Origin: Nelumbo lutea
Taxonomy: Eukaryota > Streptophyta > Magnoliopsida > Proteales > Nelumbonaceae
Length of the DNA: 64,000 nt
Assembly (NCBI GenBank): GCA_022828595.1
Contig: JAKGHH010000002.1
Coordinates: 85,094,076-85,158,075, forward strand
Reading direction: 5' to 3'
The translations under genes were made by a program, and so were the position numbers. Each line of letters begins with the position of its first letter. Position 1 is the stretch's first letter. Of this stretch, positions 43,971-54,673 are shown piece by piece. The notes under the pieces are model-generated. The model saw only the letters and a program-made list of their open reading frames with translations. It was not told the DNA's origin and did no database searches.

Positions 43971-45689
43971 ATGGCTTCTTCAAGCAATGCCAGATGCAAC
44001 ATGGAGATGGACATCGCCAGGGAACAATCCTAGGTCCCCGTGGGTTGCATTGGGCAGTTCACCATTCCCCTCTCAGTGGACGGAGTCCCTAGCCTGAATG
44101 TGCCACGAGCAGTGGCGCCTGTGAGTGTTCCCCTTCCCCCCTCTATTGAGATAACCTTCGCTGAACCAACTGTTGTCCCTCTGGCGACCAGCCAGAACCA
44201 ACTCGATGATTTGATGCAGTGCATGTGGGCCATGCAAGCCCAAGTGTAGCAGCTTCAGCAATACCAACTCTACCAGCAGCAGATGTTGCATCATGTCTCT
44301 CAGTATCACTATCGGCAGCAGTTCCCTCAGCTGCCTCAGCCTCAGCCCCAGCTCCCTCCTTGGCACCCAGCCTCGCGACAAGATAGGTCTTGCTGCCAAG
44401 ATGAACGCCCTTCTCACCAAGAAGAGGCTTCCTAGAACCCCCCTAAGAGTCAAGCCTCCTCTCGCGGCAGAAAGGAAAGACCAGCCACTCCAGTCTTGCC
44501 GTGGGCAGTCAGGTCGGGAGGACCCCAGGTCACTAGGTTTACATCACCCCAGCAATCGAAGTTCGAAGCCCCACTTCTAGAGAACTAGTTCGAGATCCTA
44601 GCTGCAGACTCTAAGCAGAACCCCTCTATCCACATCCATCACCAGCAACCCGAGTTGCTTCCTGCACATACTATTCCTAACAGTACGGAGGTGAGCAACA
44701 CCAACGCGGAGCTTGCCAAGAAGCAAAGGCGCCGCCATCGAGTTCGTCGAACTACTACCCACAACTTGCCCAAACTCAGAGGCAGGGAAGAGGTAAGATC
44801 GGGTGAAGTAAAAGCTCCCCTCCTTTCTGTTCCATCCCCCCTGTCTCCTGAGCTCCTGGCTGTTCCAATGCCCAAGGACTTCAAAATCCCCCCTCTCGAT
44901 AAATATGATGGGTCGTTCGACCCGAATGATCATGTAGATGCTTTCCAGTCACAGATGCACCTGACGAGGACCAGTGAGTCTTGCATGTGCGTGGCTTTCT
45001 CCACCACTTTCAGAGGAGTGGCCTGCACATGGTATCGAAACCTTGCACCCAGATCGATAAGAAGTTGGGCGCAGTTCGTGCAAGCCTTCACGTCCCACTT
45101 CATCACCAGCAAGCGGTGCTCGCGAACTGAGGAAAGCCTTCTCAACATAGCCCAGAGAGAGGGAGAGTCCATCCGGGGCTATATCAAGTGGTTCAATGAT
45201 GCATGCATGCAGATACTATGCCTAGACCCCACAGTGTGCCTTGCAGCAGCCAAGAAGGGCGTGACGCACAAGGAATTCAAGTGGCACATGGTTGTCAACC
45301 ATCCGGCGACCATAACTAAATTCCTCAAGCTCGTAGATAGGTTCATAGTCACGGAAGAAGAGATCAACCAGAAGGGCGAGAGCGCGCCCGAGAAGAGAAA
45401 GAGAGAAGGAGAACTTTCCAACCAAGGAGACAGTCGAAAGAAGAAGGGCGTAGCTCGGGGGGCAAAGTCGGGTCAGCCATTCCGACCCTCTGTAGCGGAC
45501 CGAACTGACTATACCCCACTGAATGCTAAGCGGGCCGAAATCCTGATGGCAATCAAGGATGCCCCGTACGTGAAGTGGCCACCTCACCTGAGGGGGAACC
45601 CTAATGAAAGGAATAAAAACTTATATTATAGATTTCACAGAGACCACGGTCATAGTACCGAAAACTGTAAGAAGTTTTGTACAAAATAA
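43971..45689 (+). pseudogene. Element G gag (four TAG stops)
   Basis: One frame from MASSSNARCNMEMDIAREQ at 43971 to the TAA at 45687, interrupted by TAG at 44031, 44247, 44433 and 44586. The N-terminal part is proline- and glutamine-rich (LYQQQMLHHVSQYHYRQQFP). From 44655 it is open for 344 residues and carries the retrotransposon gag domain: FKIPPLDKYDGSFDPNDHVD, VACTWYRNLAPRSIRSWAQF, SLLNIAQREGESIRGYIKWF and ITKFLKLVDRFIVTEEEINQ. It ends with the Tat-type zinc motif YYRFHRDHGHSTENCKKF, where the first cysteine of the usual C-x-FH-x-D-x-GH-x-T-x-x-C is tyrosine. All four stops are at positions where a glutamine codon CAG would fit. Confidence 0.88.
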
Positions 45690-45819
45690 CAGTAATAATA
45701 AAAATAAGGCATGTCGGCAAGGGGAACACGGTAAGGATGCTCCCGAGTCTAGCAGCAAGCTGACAGAGCAGTCATAGAGGCAGCCCCCGGAAGAGAGGCC
45801 AGTACCGGGCACCATCCAC

Positions 45820-46263
45820 ATGATAGTTGGAGGTTTGATCGTCACAGGTTGTACCTCCGCGGCTGCTCGGACATCAGTTTGCGAAGATGCCAGGGAAGAA
45901 CAAAATCCTCCAAAATGGCCAAAGACAGAGGAACCGATCTTCTTCACAGAGGACAATGTGTGTGGGGTTTACTACCCCCATGACGACGCGCTTGTCATAA
46001 AATTAAGGATCAATGATTTCGAGGTCAGGCGCATCCTCGTTGACTCGGGTAGCTCGGCGGATATCCTCTTCAAAGTCACGTTCGACCAGCTTCAGCCGCA
46101 GGGAAGTGACTTGAGGCTTGCGAACACTCCCTTGGTTGGCTTCAGCGAGGAAGATGTCAGGCCCCTCGGGAAAATAATAGTACCTATGGAAGTCGGCACA
46201 TGGCTCAACGTAGTAAGACTCAACCATGACTTACGGGCGGCCGATCACCGTACAATGCCATAA
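45820..46263 (+). pseudogene. Element G protease
   Basis: Aspartic protease: MIVGGLIVTGCTSAAAR, then FTEDNVCGVYYPHDDALVIK and the active site DSGSSADIL in ILVDSGSSADILFKVTF, with VGFSEEDVRPLGKIIVPMEV. It is in a different frame from gag. Near 46235 the frame shifts again. The usual continuation YNAIIG...LRAVVSTYHLAMKFPTDF is read in the RT frame from about 46252. Confidence 0.85.
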
Positions 46264-47645
46264 TAGGCTGGCTGATCACCCATGTCCTACGGGCAGTGGT
46301 CTCCACTTATCATTTGGCGATGAAGTTCCCTACAGACTTCAGAGTGGGGGTAGCACGGGGCGACCAGCTTGAGTCTCACAAGTTCTATGTCACCGCCCTC
46401 AAGGGAAAGACCAAGGTGGCCGACAACCTCGAACTGGAGCGACCTACGGAGCAAGGCAAAGAATGAGCTGCACCCACGGAAGAAACAATTGCTATTTCGA
46501 CTTCAGCAGACGACCCTGCTCAGACACTTCAGATCGGTGTTTCAATCCAGGAACCCCTGCGATCCGAACTAGTAAGTTTCCTACTTCAAAACTTAGATGT
46601 TTTTGCATGGTCTGCGGAAGAGGTGTCCGGCATAGACTCTAATCTCATAACTCACAAGCTCAAAATTGATCCTATAGTTTGGCCCATTAGATAGAAGAAA
46701 CACAACCTAGCCCCGGAGCGATGGAAAGTAGTCGACGAGGAGGTCGGGAAGCTCCTCGCAGCTGACTTCATGAGAGAAGTCCATTACCTGAGTTGGGTAG
46801 CTAACCCCATTCTGGTAAAGAAGGCTAACGGCAAGTGGCACATGTGCATCGACTACACCGACCTGAATAGAGCCTGCCCAAAAGACTGCTTCCCCCTCCC
46901 CATAATCGACCGCCTAGTCAACGTGACCTCGGGGCACGAGTTGTTGAGTTTCTTAGATGTCTATTCAAGCTATAACCAAATCAGGATGGATCCGGCAGAC
47001 AAGGAAAAAACTGCCTTCATAATAGAATTTGGTCTGTATTGTTACAAGGTTATGCCCTTCGAATTGAAAAATGCTGGGGAAACCTTTCAAAGGCTTATAA
47101 ATAAACTATTTGAACCATTGATTGGTAGAAAGATAGAGTGTTATGTAGATGACATGGTCGTCAAAACCCAATTCTCACATGAATTAATACAAGACTTACA
47201 TTCTGTCTTTCAAATTCTGTGACAATTTAACATGAAGTTGAATCCAAACAAGTGTGTCTTCGGTGTTACCTCGGCTAAATTCCTGGGGTACATCATTAAC
47301 CGGCATGGCATTGAGGCCAATCCGGATAAAGTTAAGGTCATCCTAGATATGAGACCACCCTAGAAATTGAAGGAGGTTCAGAGGTTGAATGGCCGCATAG
47401 CCGCTCTTAGCTGCTTCATGTCCAAGTCGGTAGACCGTTGCCTGCCTTTCTTTAAGGCAATTAAAAACAAAGGGTTCGAGTGGACCCAAGATTGCCAGCT
47501 CACATTTGACAAGCTCAAGAAATATCTCGTTAGTGTACCCATCTTAACTCGACCCAAAGAGGGCGATGTTTTAGAGTTGTACCTCTCGGCAAGTGACGAA
47601 GTAGTCAGCTCGGTACTGAAAAAGGAAGTAGACCGGGTCCAATGA
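46252..47645 (+). pseudogene. Element G reverse transcriptase
   Basis: Gypsy RT in one frame with stops at 46464 (TGA), 46692 (TAG), 47220 (TGA), 47361 (TAG) and 47643 (TGA). It shows VSFLLQNLDVFAWSAEEV, ADFMREVHYLSWVANPILVK, MCIDYTDLNRACPKDCFPLP, FLDVYSSYNQIRMDPADKEK, the catalytic box CYVDDMVVKT, NPNKCVFGVTSAKFLGY, and the connection region VQRLNGRIAALSCFMSKSVD up to LYLSASDEVVSSVL, which starts RNase H. Every stop falls at a position where CAG (Q) or CGA (R) is conserved or plausible, so there are no frameshifts over 1.4 kb. Confidence 0.9.
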
Positions 47646-48450
47646 CCCATCTACTATGTTAGTAAAGTATTGCAGGGAGCAGAGACGAGATATCCAGAGA
47701 TAGAGAAGCTAGCCTACGCACTAGTCATCACAGCTCGAAAGCTTCGTCCGTACTTCCAAGCTCATACTGTTATCGCCCTCACCGACAAACCTCTGAGGCA
47801 AGTCTTACTTAAGCCCGAGGTCTTTGGTCGACTGACTAAGTGGGCCATTGAGCTCAACGAGTACGACCTCCAATACAAGCCGCAAACTGCTATTAAAGCC
47901 CCGCTTTCAGCTCCGAAGTCCCTAGGCCGGATGAGCACGAGGCCCCTAGTTCGGGTGAGCCCAGAGCTCCCAGGTCAGTTGACTCCGAGCCCCATGAGGC
48001 AACAGCCAGTTTGGTATCTCTCCTAGTTAGGCCAAGCGTGAACTAGGATGAGGAGACATGGATCCTTCATGTAGATGGCTCCTCGAACCAGCAAGGTAGC
48101 GGAGCCGGAATAGTTCTGCATGGCCCAAGTGGCACAAAATTGGAGTACGCATTATGGTTCGAGTTCGCGACATCCAATAATGAAGGGGAATACGAAGCGT
48201 TGATAGTTGGACTAGCTTTAGCTAGAGAAGTAAAAGCCTAGCACATCGTCATCTGCAGCGATTCCCAACTCGTAGTCAACCAAGTCATAGGATACTACGA
48301 AGCTCGCGAACCAACCATGGTTGCCTACTTAGCAAAAGTAAGAGAGGCTCTGCTTAACTTCCAGTCACACTTCATCAGGCAAATCCCAAGGTTGGAGAAC
48401 GCTGAGGCTGACGCCCTATCTCGGTTAGCCAGCACCAGCGACATCACCAA
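47646..48450 (+). pseudogene. Element G RNase H and second archaeal-like RNase H
   Basis: 47670-48026 is the gypsy RNase H: GAETRYPEIEKLAYALVITA, ARKLRPYFQAHTVIALTDKP, FGRLTKWAIELNEYDLQYKP. After a frame change at about 48026-48038 a second RNase H follows: WILHVDGSSNQQGSGAGIVL, FATSNNEGEYEALIVGLALA, ICSDSQLVVNQVIGYY, then FIRQIPRLENAEADALSRLA. The D...E...D...D layout of an active RNase H is visible. TAG codons are at 48044 and 48239. This extra domain is the hallmark of Tat-group elements. Confidence 0.87.
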
Positions 48451-48689
48451 GAGAACTGTGTACATAGAGGACCTACCTTGGCCTAGCATTCTGGAGGGGG
48501 GGGGAGGGGGGCAGAGGAGGTCGCTCCCGTCGTTCAAGCAGAGCCAAGCTGGATTGGCCTGCTCGCAAGCTTCCTGTACACGGGACCCTCCCTGTAGATC
48601 GCAATGCAGCCAGAAGGGTAGAGCGCCAGGCAGCCAAATACGTCATAATAGACAAACGACTGTATCGAAGATCCTACACGCTCCTCTAC

Positions 48690-49673
48690 CTACGTTGCTT
48701 GTGACCTACCGAAGCCGAGCTTGTACTCCATGTCACTCATGAGGGTTTGTGCGGCGGACACTTGGGGGGCAGGGCCCTCGCCCAAAAAGCACTATGACAA
48801 GGGTACTATTGGCCAACAATGAAAGCAAACACCATCGAGCTCGTCAGAAAATGTGACAAATACCAGAAGCATGCCAATATCCACCATCAGCCCGTTGTCG
48901 ACCTCAAGTATCTCACCAGCCTGTGGCCTTTCGCACAATGGAGCATCGACATACTTGGACCGTTCCCGCTAGCGATGGGCTAGAGGAAATTCTTAGTAGT
49001 AGCAGTGGATTACTTCACCAAGTGGGTAGAAGATGAACCTCTTGTAACAATCACAGCTCGGAACTTTCAAAACATCTTTTGGAAAAACTTTGTGTGCCGC
49101 TTTGGGTTACCTCAAGTACTAATTTCTGACAATGGCAATCAGTTCGAGGACATCAAATTCCAGAACTGGTGCCAAGATATGGGGATACGACAGAATTTCA
49201 CTTCGGTCGCACACCCTCAAGCAAATGGTCAAGCAAAAGTAACAAACAGAGCCATCCTCCACGGACTGAAGGCACGTTTGGACCGAGCTAAAGGATTGTG
49301 GGCAGATGAGCTACCTAGTGTTCTATGGGCTTACCGAACAATGAAGAAAACTGCCACAGGAAAGACTCCCTTCAATCTCACATACGGCACCGAGGCAGTT
49401 ATCCTAGCAGAAATCGAAGTACCTACGCTGCGACTGGAAGCATACAATGACAAGACAAATGAGGATGAGCTATGTACCAACCTCGATCTACTTGATGAAG
49501 TAACGAACCTCGCGTACACCAGGACTGCAGCTTACCAGCAAATAGTAGCTTGGTACTATAATGCCAAGGTCAAGAAGCGGAACCTCCGCGTCGATGTCCT
49601 AGTCCTTCGTAAAGTTATGGTACCTGAGCCCGACGCTGGAAAGCTCGGGCCTAATTGGGAAGGACCTTACTGA
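48690..49673 (+). pseudogene. Element G integrase
   Basis: The zinc region is readable from about 48727: THEGLCGGHLGGRALAQKAL, GYYWPTMKANTIELVRKCDK, where the second cysteine (usually CDKCQ) is tyrosine. Then FAQWSIDILGPFPLAMG, TAG at 48981, and 49005-49673 with VDYFTKWVEDEPLVTITARN, ISDNGNQFED (second aspartate), HPQANGQAKVTNRAILHGLK, LPSVLWAYRTMKKTATGKTP, up to LGPNWEGPY and TGA at 49671. The family has glutamate in NGQAE; here it is lysine, so the DDE triad is broken. It is followed within 100 bases by the end of the pol frame (about 49765). Confidence 0.88.
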
Positions 49674-49784
49674 GTAAAACGAGTGCTCGGGGAAGGAACA
49701 TACGAGCTCGAGACCCTCGAAGGGAAACATGTACCTCGGGCATGGAATATTGTCAACTTAAGATAATATTACCTGTAACAACTG

Positions 49785-50175
49785 AGTAGACTACGAGTCA
49801 CTCCCAGAGCCTAAGGGCCAAAATGCCGAGCTAACATGACCTCAGTGCAATAAGACCCAATCGTCTCCATGGCACGGGCAAACTTTAAGGGTAGACTATA
49901 AGTCACCCCCCAGTTTATGGGCTAAAACACTAAGCTAACTGACACCTCGACGTCAAGAAAGACTTAGCCACTTCGGTGATGAAGACAATATTAACTATAG
50001 CCGCTGAGCAGACCACAGGTCACTCAGAGCCCAAGGACCAAAACACCGAGTTGACAGGAACCTCGACAACACATGAATATCAGCCACCCCTTTGGCATGG
50101 GTGGATAGACCGTAAGTCACCACCACCTAGCTTAAGAGCCAAGAAGCCAAGCTAGTAAGAGACCTCGGTGTTGTG
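49785..50175 (+). repeat. Tandem repeats between pol and the antisense gene of G
   Basis: Four diverged copies start at about 49785, 49891, 50008 and 50105, each with (g/a)(t/c)agac-(t/c)-ac-a(a/g)gtcac followed by agcc.aagggccaaaa..cgagcta and acctcg. The spacing is 97 to 117 bases. Such repeats after pol are usual in Tat-group elements. Confidence 0.7.
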
Positions 50176-50458
50176 CATGACTTAACTGCCTCACTTCGGC
50201 TATACATGCACTGAGTGATACATAGCCCACCCTGGCATACGCCAAGAGCGAATATCAGCTGAGTAGACAGGTCGGGCACATGCCTTACTGTGTCCACCCC
50301 AACGTACAGGGTCTACTTGTAAAAATAGTGAACAGTCTAGAAAACAGTAGAAGATTGAGGAAGAAAATTATTTCATTAATTCTACAAGACTCTTTACAAG
50401 GATCGAAACAAAAAAAAAGAAGATATCAAGCTCGTAGGCTCAGGGTACAGGGACTGAA

Positions 50459-52338
50459 CTACTTCGAAGGCTCATCGCCTTTGCTCGGGACCTCCTCAGG
50501 GGCATTAACCGGATCGGTGGCCTTTGCATCATCATCGGCACCCTCGTCCTCAGAGTCTGGATCAGCTGCTGACTGACGCACCATGTCATCAGTGATCCGC
50601 GAAGTGGTGATGGCACTCGTATCAAGGCCGGGGTGGGTGTGCCTGATTAACCATCGGCTGAGCTTGAAACCCTTGCGGTAGGCCTCGGTCATCACGTCCT
50701 CAAACCTCGAAGACTTGACATAGTCAATGATAGCCTGGACCTTGGTCTCCTTGAGGGCATGTTCGAAGATCTCGGTCTTCTCTTTGAGGTCATCTCTGAG
50801 GTACTCCACCTCATGCTCCAGCTTTCCTTTCGCTTCCTTGAGGCCCTGCACCTCAAGCTTCAGAGCATCCCAGTCTGCCTTAAGGCTGTCCACCTCGAGC
50901 CTCAAGGCCTCTTGGCCAGCCTTGAACCCGTTCACTTCAGCCCTCAATCTGTCATTGTCTCGGGCCAACTCACTCTTCTCCACTAGTAGTACCTTGATGA
51001 AGCTCTTCTGAGCTGAGGCATCGCTCTGCAAGTAGTGGATCTGACCACGAGCTACCCTCAGCTCGGTATGGGTTGTGCAGGATGACTCCTCAGCTGCCAG
51101 AGCCCGTTTCAAATGCCGATCGGATTGAAAGGTTAAGGTGCGCACGGCTGAGTTCACCTACAAACAGGAGAACAGTCAAAAAAAAAAGAGAGAGAGAAGA
51201 GAAGAGGGTCCTTCGCAAGTAACTCACCACCATGGTATGAGAAGCAGCTCAAGCACCAAGCTGACCAGGAGTGAGATCAGCCCATTCTGTGACCTCCTCC
51301 GAGTACGTAGCCTCCTTACTCTTCTGAAGGCTGAACCGGGGGTTCAGAATGCTTTGACCCTCCTGAGTCCCCGAGCTGGATACCGACATCTCTGCCGCAT
51401 GGGTGGACTCCTCGGAAGCTTCAGCGGCAACATTAGCAGGACGAGCTTCAGCTGTAGCCTCTGCAGGGCGAGTCTCAGTGGCAGCTTCAGTGGCATCCCC
51501 GACAGTAGTCTCGGCAGGATTAGGGGTGGGCTCTGCCGCCACCTCGGGCCCCTGAGGTGCCATGTGTTCCTCCGAGTCGATCACCGGGGGAGCGTCGGGG
51601 AGCTCGGACTTCGGAGCCAGGGCCTATGGAGGTTGGGCCTTGGTAGAGGTCTGCGGAGACTCGACGCGCACATTCTTGGCTATGCGTTTCTTCCTCTTCA
51701 TCTGGCGGAAGAGCCTCTCACCTTCTATCTTTTCTACCTCCATGGAACCTATAGTGAAGCTCGACTATGAAATCCTTATAGTTCATCCCGAGCTGAGCCC
51801 ATGACTGAAGTGACTTCTTGGTCTTCCCATCAAGGATGACACCAGGGTCTTGAACGAACACCCTCCAGTCTATTGGGAAAGGCCACCCCGTGCTGCTCCG
51901 AACTATGAAGTAGTCCCACTTCCAGGTCAGAACTTTACTCAAGAGCTTGTGCATTAATTTAAAACCCGGGCGGGGAGACAGGTAGTAGGCCCGCCTGTGC
52001 TCGGGGAGAGCGCCTGAAGCGCTCTTCATTATTACCAGGATGGAACAGAGAATATCTAAGTCAATGTGGAAGGCGCAATCGAAGAAAAGGGAAATGGTCC
52101 CAACCACATTTCGTATGGAATTCGAGTGAAGTTGATCCAAGGTAATGTTGAAGTGCACCAGCACCTCAACGATCAGGGGGTGAAGAGGGAGACGGAGTCC
52201 GATGGCTAGTTGCTCCCTAAAGACCACGATCTCATCAAGACCGTGCTCCCATGGAAAACTACTAGTAGGAAGGTTGTAAGAGTACTCCCTAGGGAGGTGA
52301 AACCTCTGTATGAGATCCTGAAGTCTCTCCAGAGTCAT
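50459..52338 (-). pseudogene. Antisense gene of element G (gypsy-type transposon ORF)
   Basis: A gene opposite to gag-pol, between pol and the 3' LTR. From ATG at 52338, MTLERLQDLIQRFHLPREYS and PTSSFPWEHGLDEIVVFREQ, then LAIGLRLPLHPLIVEVLVHF and HSNSIRNVVGTISLFF, match the plant domain known as putative gypsy-type transposon (Transposase_28 type). A frameshift at about 51738 leads to VEKIEGERLFRQMKRKKRIA and an A-, E- and T-rich linker with TAG at 51624-51626 and TGA at 51249-51251. A likely intron (51158-51227) then joins it, in phase, to a coiled-coil tail (KSELARDNDRLRAEVNGFKA, LKEAKGKLEHEVEYLRDDLK) ending DEPSK at 50459. Its function is unknown. Only two stops and one shift break it. Confidence 0.75.
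51158..51227 (-). other. Probable intron in the antisense gene of G
   Basis: 70 bases, donor gtgagttac and acceptor tgtttgtag on the minus strand with a T-rich tract before the acceptor. Removal joins the frame ending ...SHTMV to VNSAVRTLTFQ in phase 0, and the intron length (not a multiple of three) accounts for the frame difference. Confidence 0.7.
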
Positions 52339-52353
52339 AGTGAAAGGGCCAAA

Positions 52354-52419
52354 CTGGACGACATGAAAGCATGGAAAGAAAAGAAAGTTTAGAAAAGAAA
52401 AGGAAGCTCGGGCACTCAC
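52354..52419 (-). other. Probable 5' leader intron of the antisense gene
   Basis: 66 bases, donor gtgagtgcc and acceptor gtcgtccag on the minus strand, with a T- and C-rich body. The first conserved ATG (52338) lies 15 bases after the acceptor. The longer open frame that starts at 52419 would be intronic. Confidence 0.6.
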
Positions 52420-52543
52420 CGTAGAAAACGCAAACCGAACTGGGGAAATAACTGAACTAGAAAACCCGAGCTAGGAACCTCAGACGCGAGCTCAATATTG
52501 ACGCTGAAGACTTTGTGGCGAAGAAACGACCAAGGGTCCCCCA

Positions 52544-52553
52544 CTATTTATAG
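52544..52553 (-). promoter_or_regulatory. TATA-like box of the antisense gene of G
   Basis: CTATAAATAG on the minus strand, about 205 bases before the ATG and 125 before the leader intron. It is inside the retrotransposon and outside its LTRs, so it would be an internal antisense promoter. No transcript evidence is available. Confidence 0.5.
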
Positions 52554-52843
52554 CCACTGCATCCGGGCGTTAACGGTCGAGAATGAGATGATCCAACAGC
52601 TCTCAAAGAAACCGGCTACAGGTTCCTCGAGGTGAAATTAGTTTAACGCGTTTTTTGGCATCCGCAAAGTCCAAATAGCGTGATGTCCACGCGTAAACTG
52701 AACGCGACCCGGTCTTCTTTTGATTGAGCCTGGAACTGGACCAGTCCAGCTAGGCGAATCACGCGATGGAGTGGCATGAGTACCGAAGCCAAATCCACCC
52801 GGCGCATCATGAACTCCTCGCACTAGGTCAACACCACCAGCAC

Positions 52844-52857
52844 AAGGAGTAGGGGAC
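52844..52857 (+). other. Polypurine tract of element G
   Basis: aaggagtaggggac lies just before the 3' LTR, with acaat between the last purines and TGATGG. Confidence 0.65.
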
Positions 52858-52860
52858 AAT

Positions 52861-53750
52861 TGATGGAGGGTGATTTGACCTGACCTCATAGCACGGGTAC
52901 ACGTGGGTATGACCTAGATCAAGTGATGACTCAGCGTGACAGCACAGCAAGCGCAGCTGCAACCCGGTGGGAAGGGCTAACCGAGTTTAGTCTAGCAACT
53001 CGGCAAGTTAGGCTACTCGCCGAGAGTCGCCTGGCTTGCGTCTTCCTCCCAAGGCTAAGGTGCTCCGAGCTACCTCAGAGCTCGGGCCCCCTGACCTTTC
53101 CTAATGCTTGAGCTCCTCCCAGTGGATTTTAGGCCATTCTCAAATAGGAACACCCCGATCCGCCTCTAGATACCCCGAGGTAGAGACACCTCAGGCCAGA
53201 CAGCTCGGTGTAGCTTGCCACAGGCAGCTCGCCACTTGCAAGGGTGCTCGGTATAGGGTAGCCCACGGAAGAGCAATTCAGCACATCATAGGAAGGTCTC
53301 CTGTCCGACCACCGTACCTGACAAACCTGGAGACTGCAACCACGCCCCTCGTTAGATAGTGTTGTGCCCGCCACCTTTGGAAGGTGTCTTACATCTGACA
53401 GATACGTACTCTGCAACGACGGCCCCGCGTGTGCCACCTCAGCCCTGGCTGTAACAGGTGCAACAGGACAACAATGGCGGTTATACCTACCCTGTCAGAG
53501 GCAGGTGGCCTTGATTCGATAGAGTTCTGTTATAAGTAGCCCAATCCTAAAGGACAGAGGTAATTTTTCGAATACTCGCGCTATCTGCACTCTTAGCCTT
53601 TTACTCTCTTTGCATCTTTCACAGAGCTCTAACTTAAGCGTCGGAGTGTTAACCGAACAAGCCCCCAGGGATTTCTCATCTTCTCCATCTCAGGTACTAT
53701 CCAGGAGCCACGCAACTACCAGTTAGGAGTGACCGGATTGCGCACCATCA
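52861..53750 (+). repeat. 3' LTR of element G
   Basis: 890 bases, TGATGGAGGGTG to TTGCGCACCATCA, followed by aatat. About 10 percent different from the 5' LTR, mainly C/T and A/G changes. Confidence 0.95.
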
Positions 53751-53755
53751 AATAT

Positions 53756-54563
53756 GTTTCCTATTAAATTTTCTTAGAAAACACACAAAAAAAAAACACT
53801 GGAGACAAAAATAAGAAAAAAATATATATTCCTTTTTCATCCCATCCTTTCTTTACAACCAAACAAACCATTAGTATAATTGGTTCGGATAGAAATCGGA
53901 ACTGGAAATCGAATAAACTACAATAAGATCAAAGGAATGGCCATTCCCTCAAATGGAAGAATGCCATTCCACCAGAAATGGAAATAAAATTCTAATTCCA
54001 CTCAACCAAACAGTTGGCACCAAAATGGCCCATTCTGATTCTGGTTCCAGACCCCTATTCCCATGAACCAAACAGGCTCTTAAATTCTTGAAAAGTGTTG
54101 GTAAGTAACAAGATTATATATGGAACTCGAGTTCTTCACCTTATGGACAAAGACGCAATATAAGACAAAGTAGGAAACTTGGAGATTGTTTGTCGCGGGC
54201 CCCACCTTGTTTATTGGGGTGAGGACCAGAAGCTGGATGAACTCATTGTTTACCAGGATTTCTAGTAAATTGTTTCTGAAGAAAAATTAGTTAGGCATGT
54301 TTTTCCCGCTAATAATGGCGTTGTCTAAGGCTTGAACCACGAGATCGTACTGGTCAATCGCCGGCCTCAACCCTTGAGGTTCCCATCATTGTGACCAATT
54401 AATTTGAAATTGTGAATAGTCTCATCTCATGGTCAATTCTCAAATTCATGTCCCCATCAAATTGAAGGGAACAGTCAATCCAAACCAATGTAAGCAGCCG
54501 CCTGGCCCTTGCAATGTGACGACCAAACTATCTTCAACTACTTCATTCTCTTCAAAACAGTAT
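53756..54563. other. Unassigned sequence between G and the MED26-like gene
   Basis: 53880-54080 contains words often seen in plant MITEs (aaccaaacaggctctt), but no matching left end was found. Confidence 0.4.
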
Positions 54564-54673
54564 ATGCTTACAAAGGTTATTCCGAAGAACTACTACAAAT
54601 CATCTCATCTCAAACATAATGCTTACAAAGGTTATTCCGAAGAACTACTACAAATCACCTCATCTCAAACATA
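54564..54673. repeat. 55-bp tandem duplication
   Basis: Two copies of a 55-base unit beginning atgcttacaaaggttattcc at 54564 and 54619. The copies differ at one position (atcatctc against atcacctc), so the duplication is recent. Confidence 0.9.

Larger units (their letters stand above)
43002..53750 (+). mobile_element. Tat-like Ty3/gypsy retrotransposon G
   Basis: A full-length plus-strand element of 10749 bases. LTRs of 893 and 890 bases end in TGATGG...CCATCA, and the aatat target duplication is exact. The order is gag, protease, RT, RNase H, a second archaeal-like RNase H, integrase, a tandem-repeat region, an antisense gene, polypurine tract and LTR. The extra RNase H and the antisense gene place it in the Tat group of plant gypsy elements. 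The LTRs differ by about 88 of 890 positions (near 10 percent, mostly transitions). Premature stops are almost all TAG or TGA. It is GC-richer than its surroundings. Confidence 0.96.

Noticed and set aside
52354..52419. N-terminal extension of the antisense ORF of G starting at 52419
   Set aside because: The extension lies between a good donor and acceptor and is not conserved-looking; the ATG at 52338 is the better start.
53880..54080. Possible MITE ending in aaccaaacaggctctt
   Set aside because: No matching left terminus or target duplication found.
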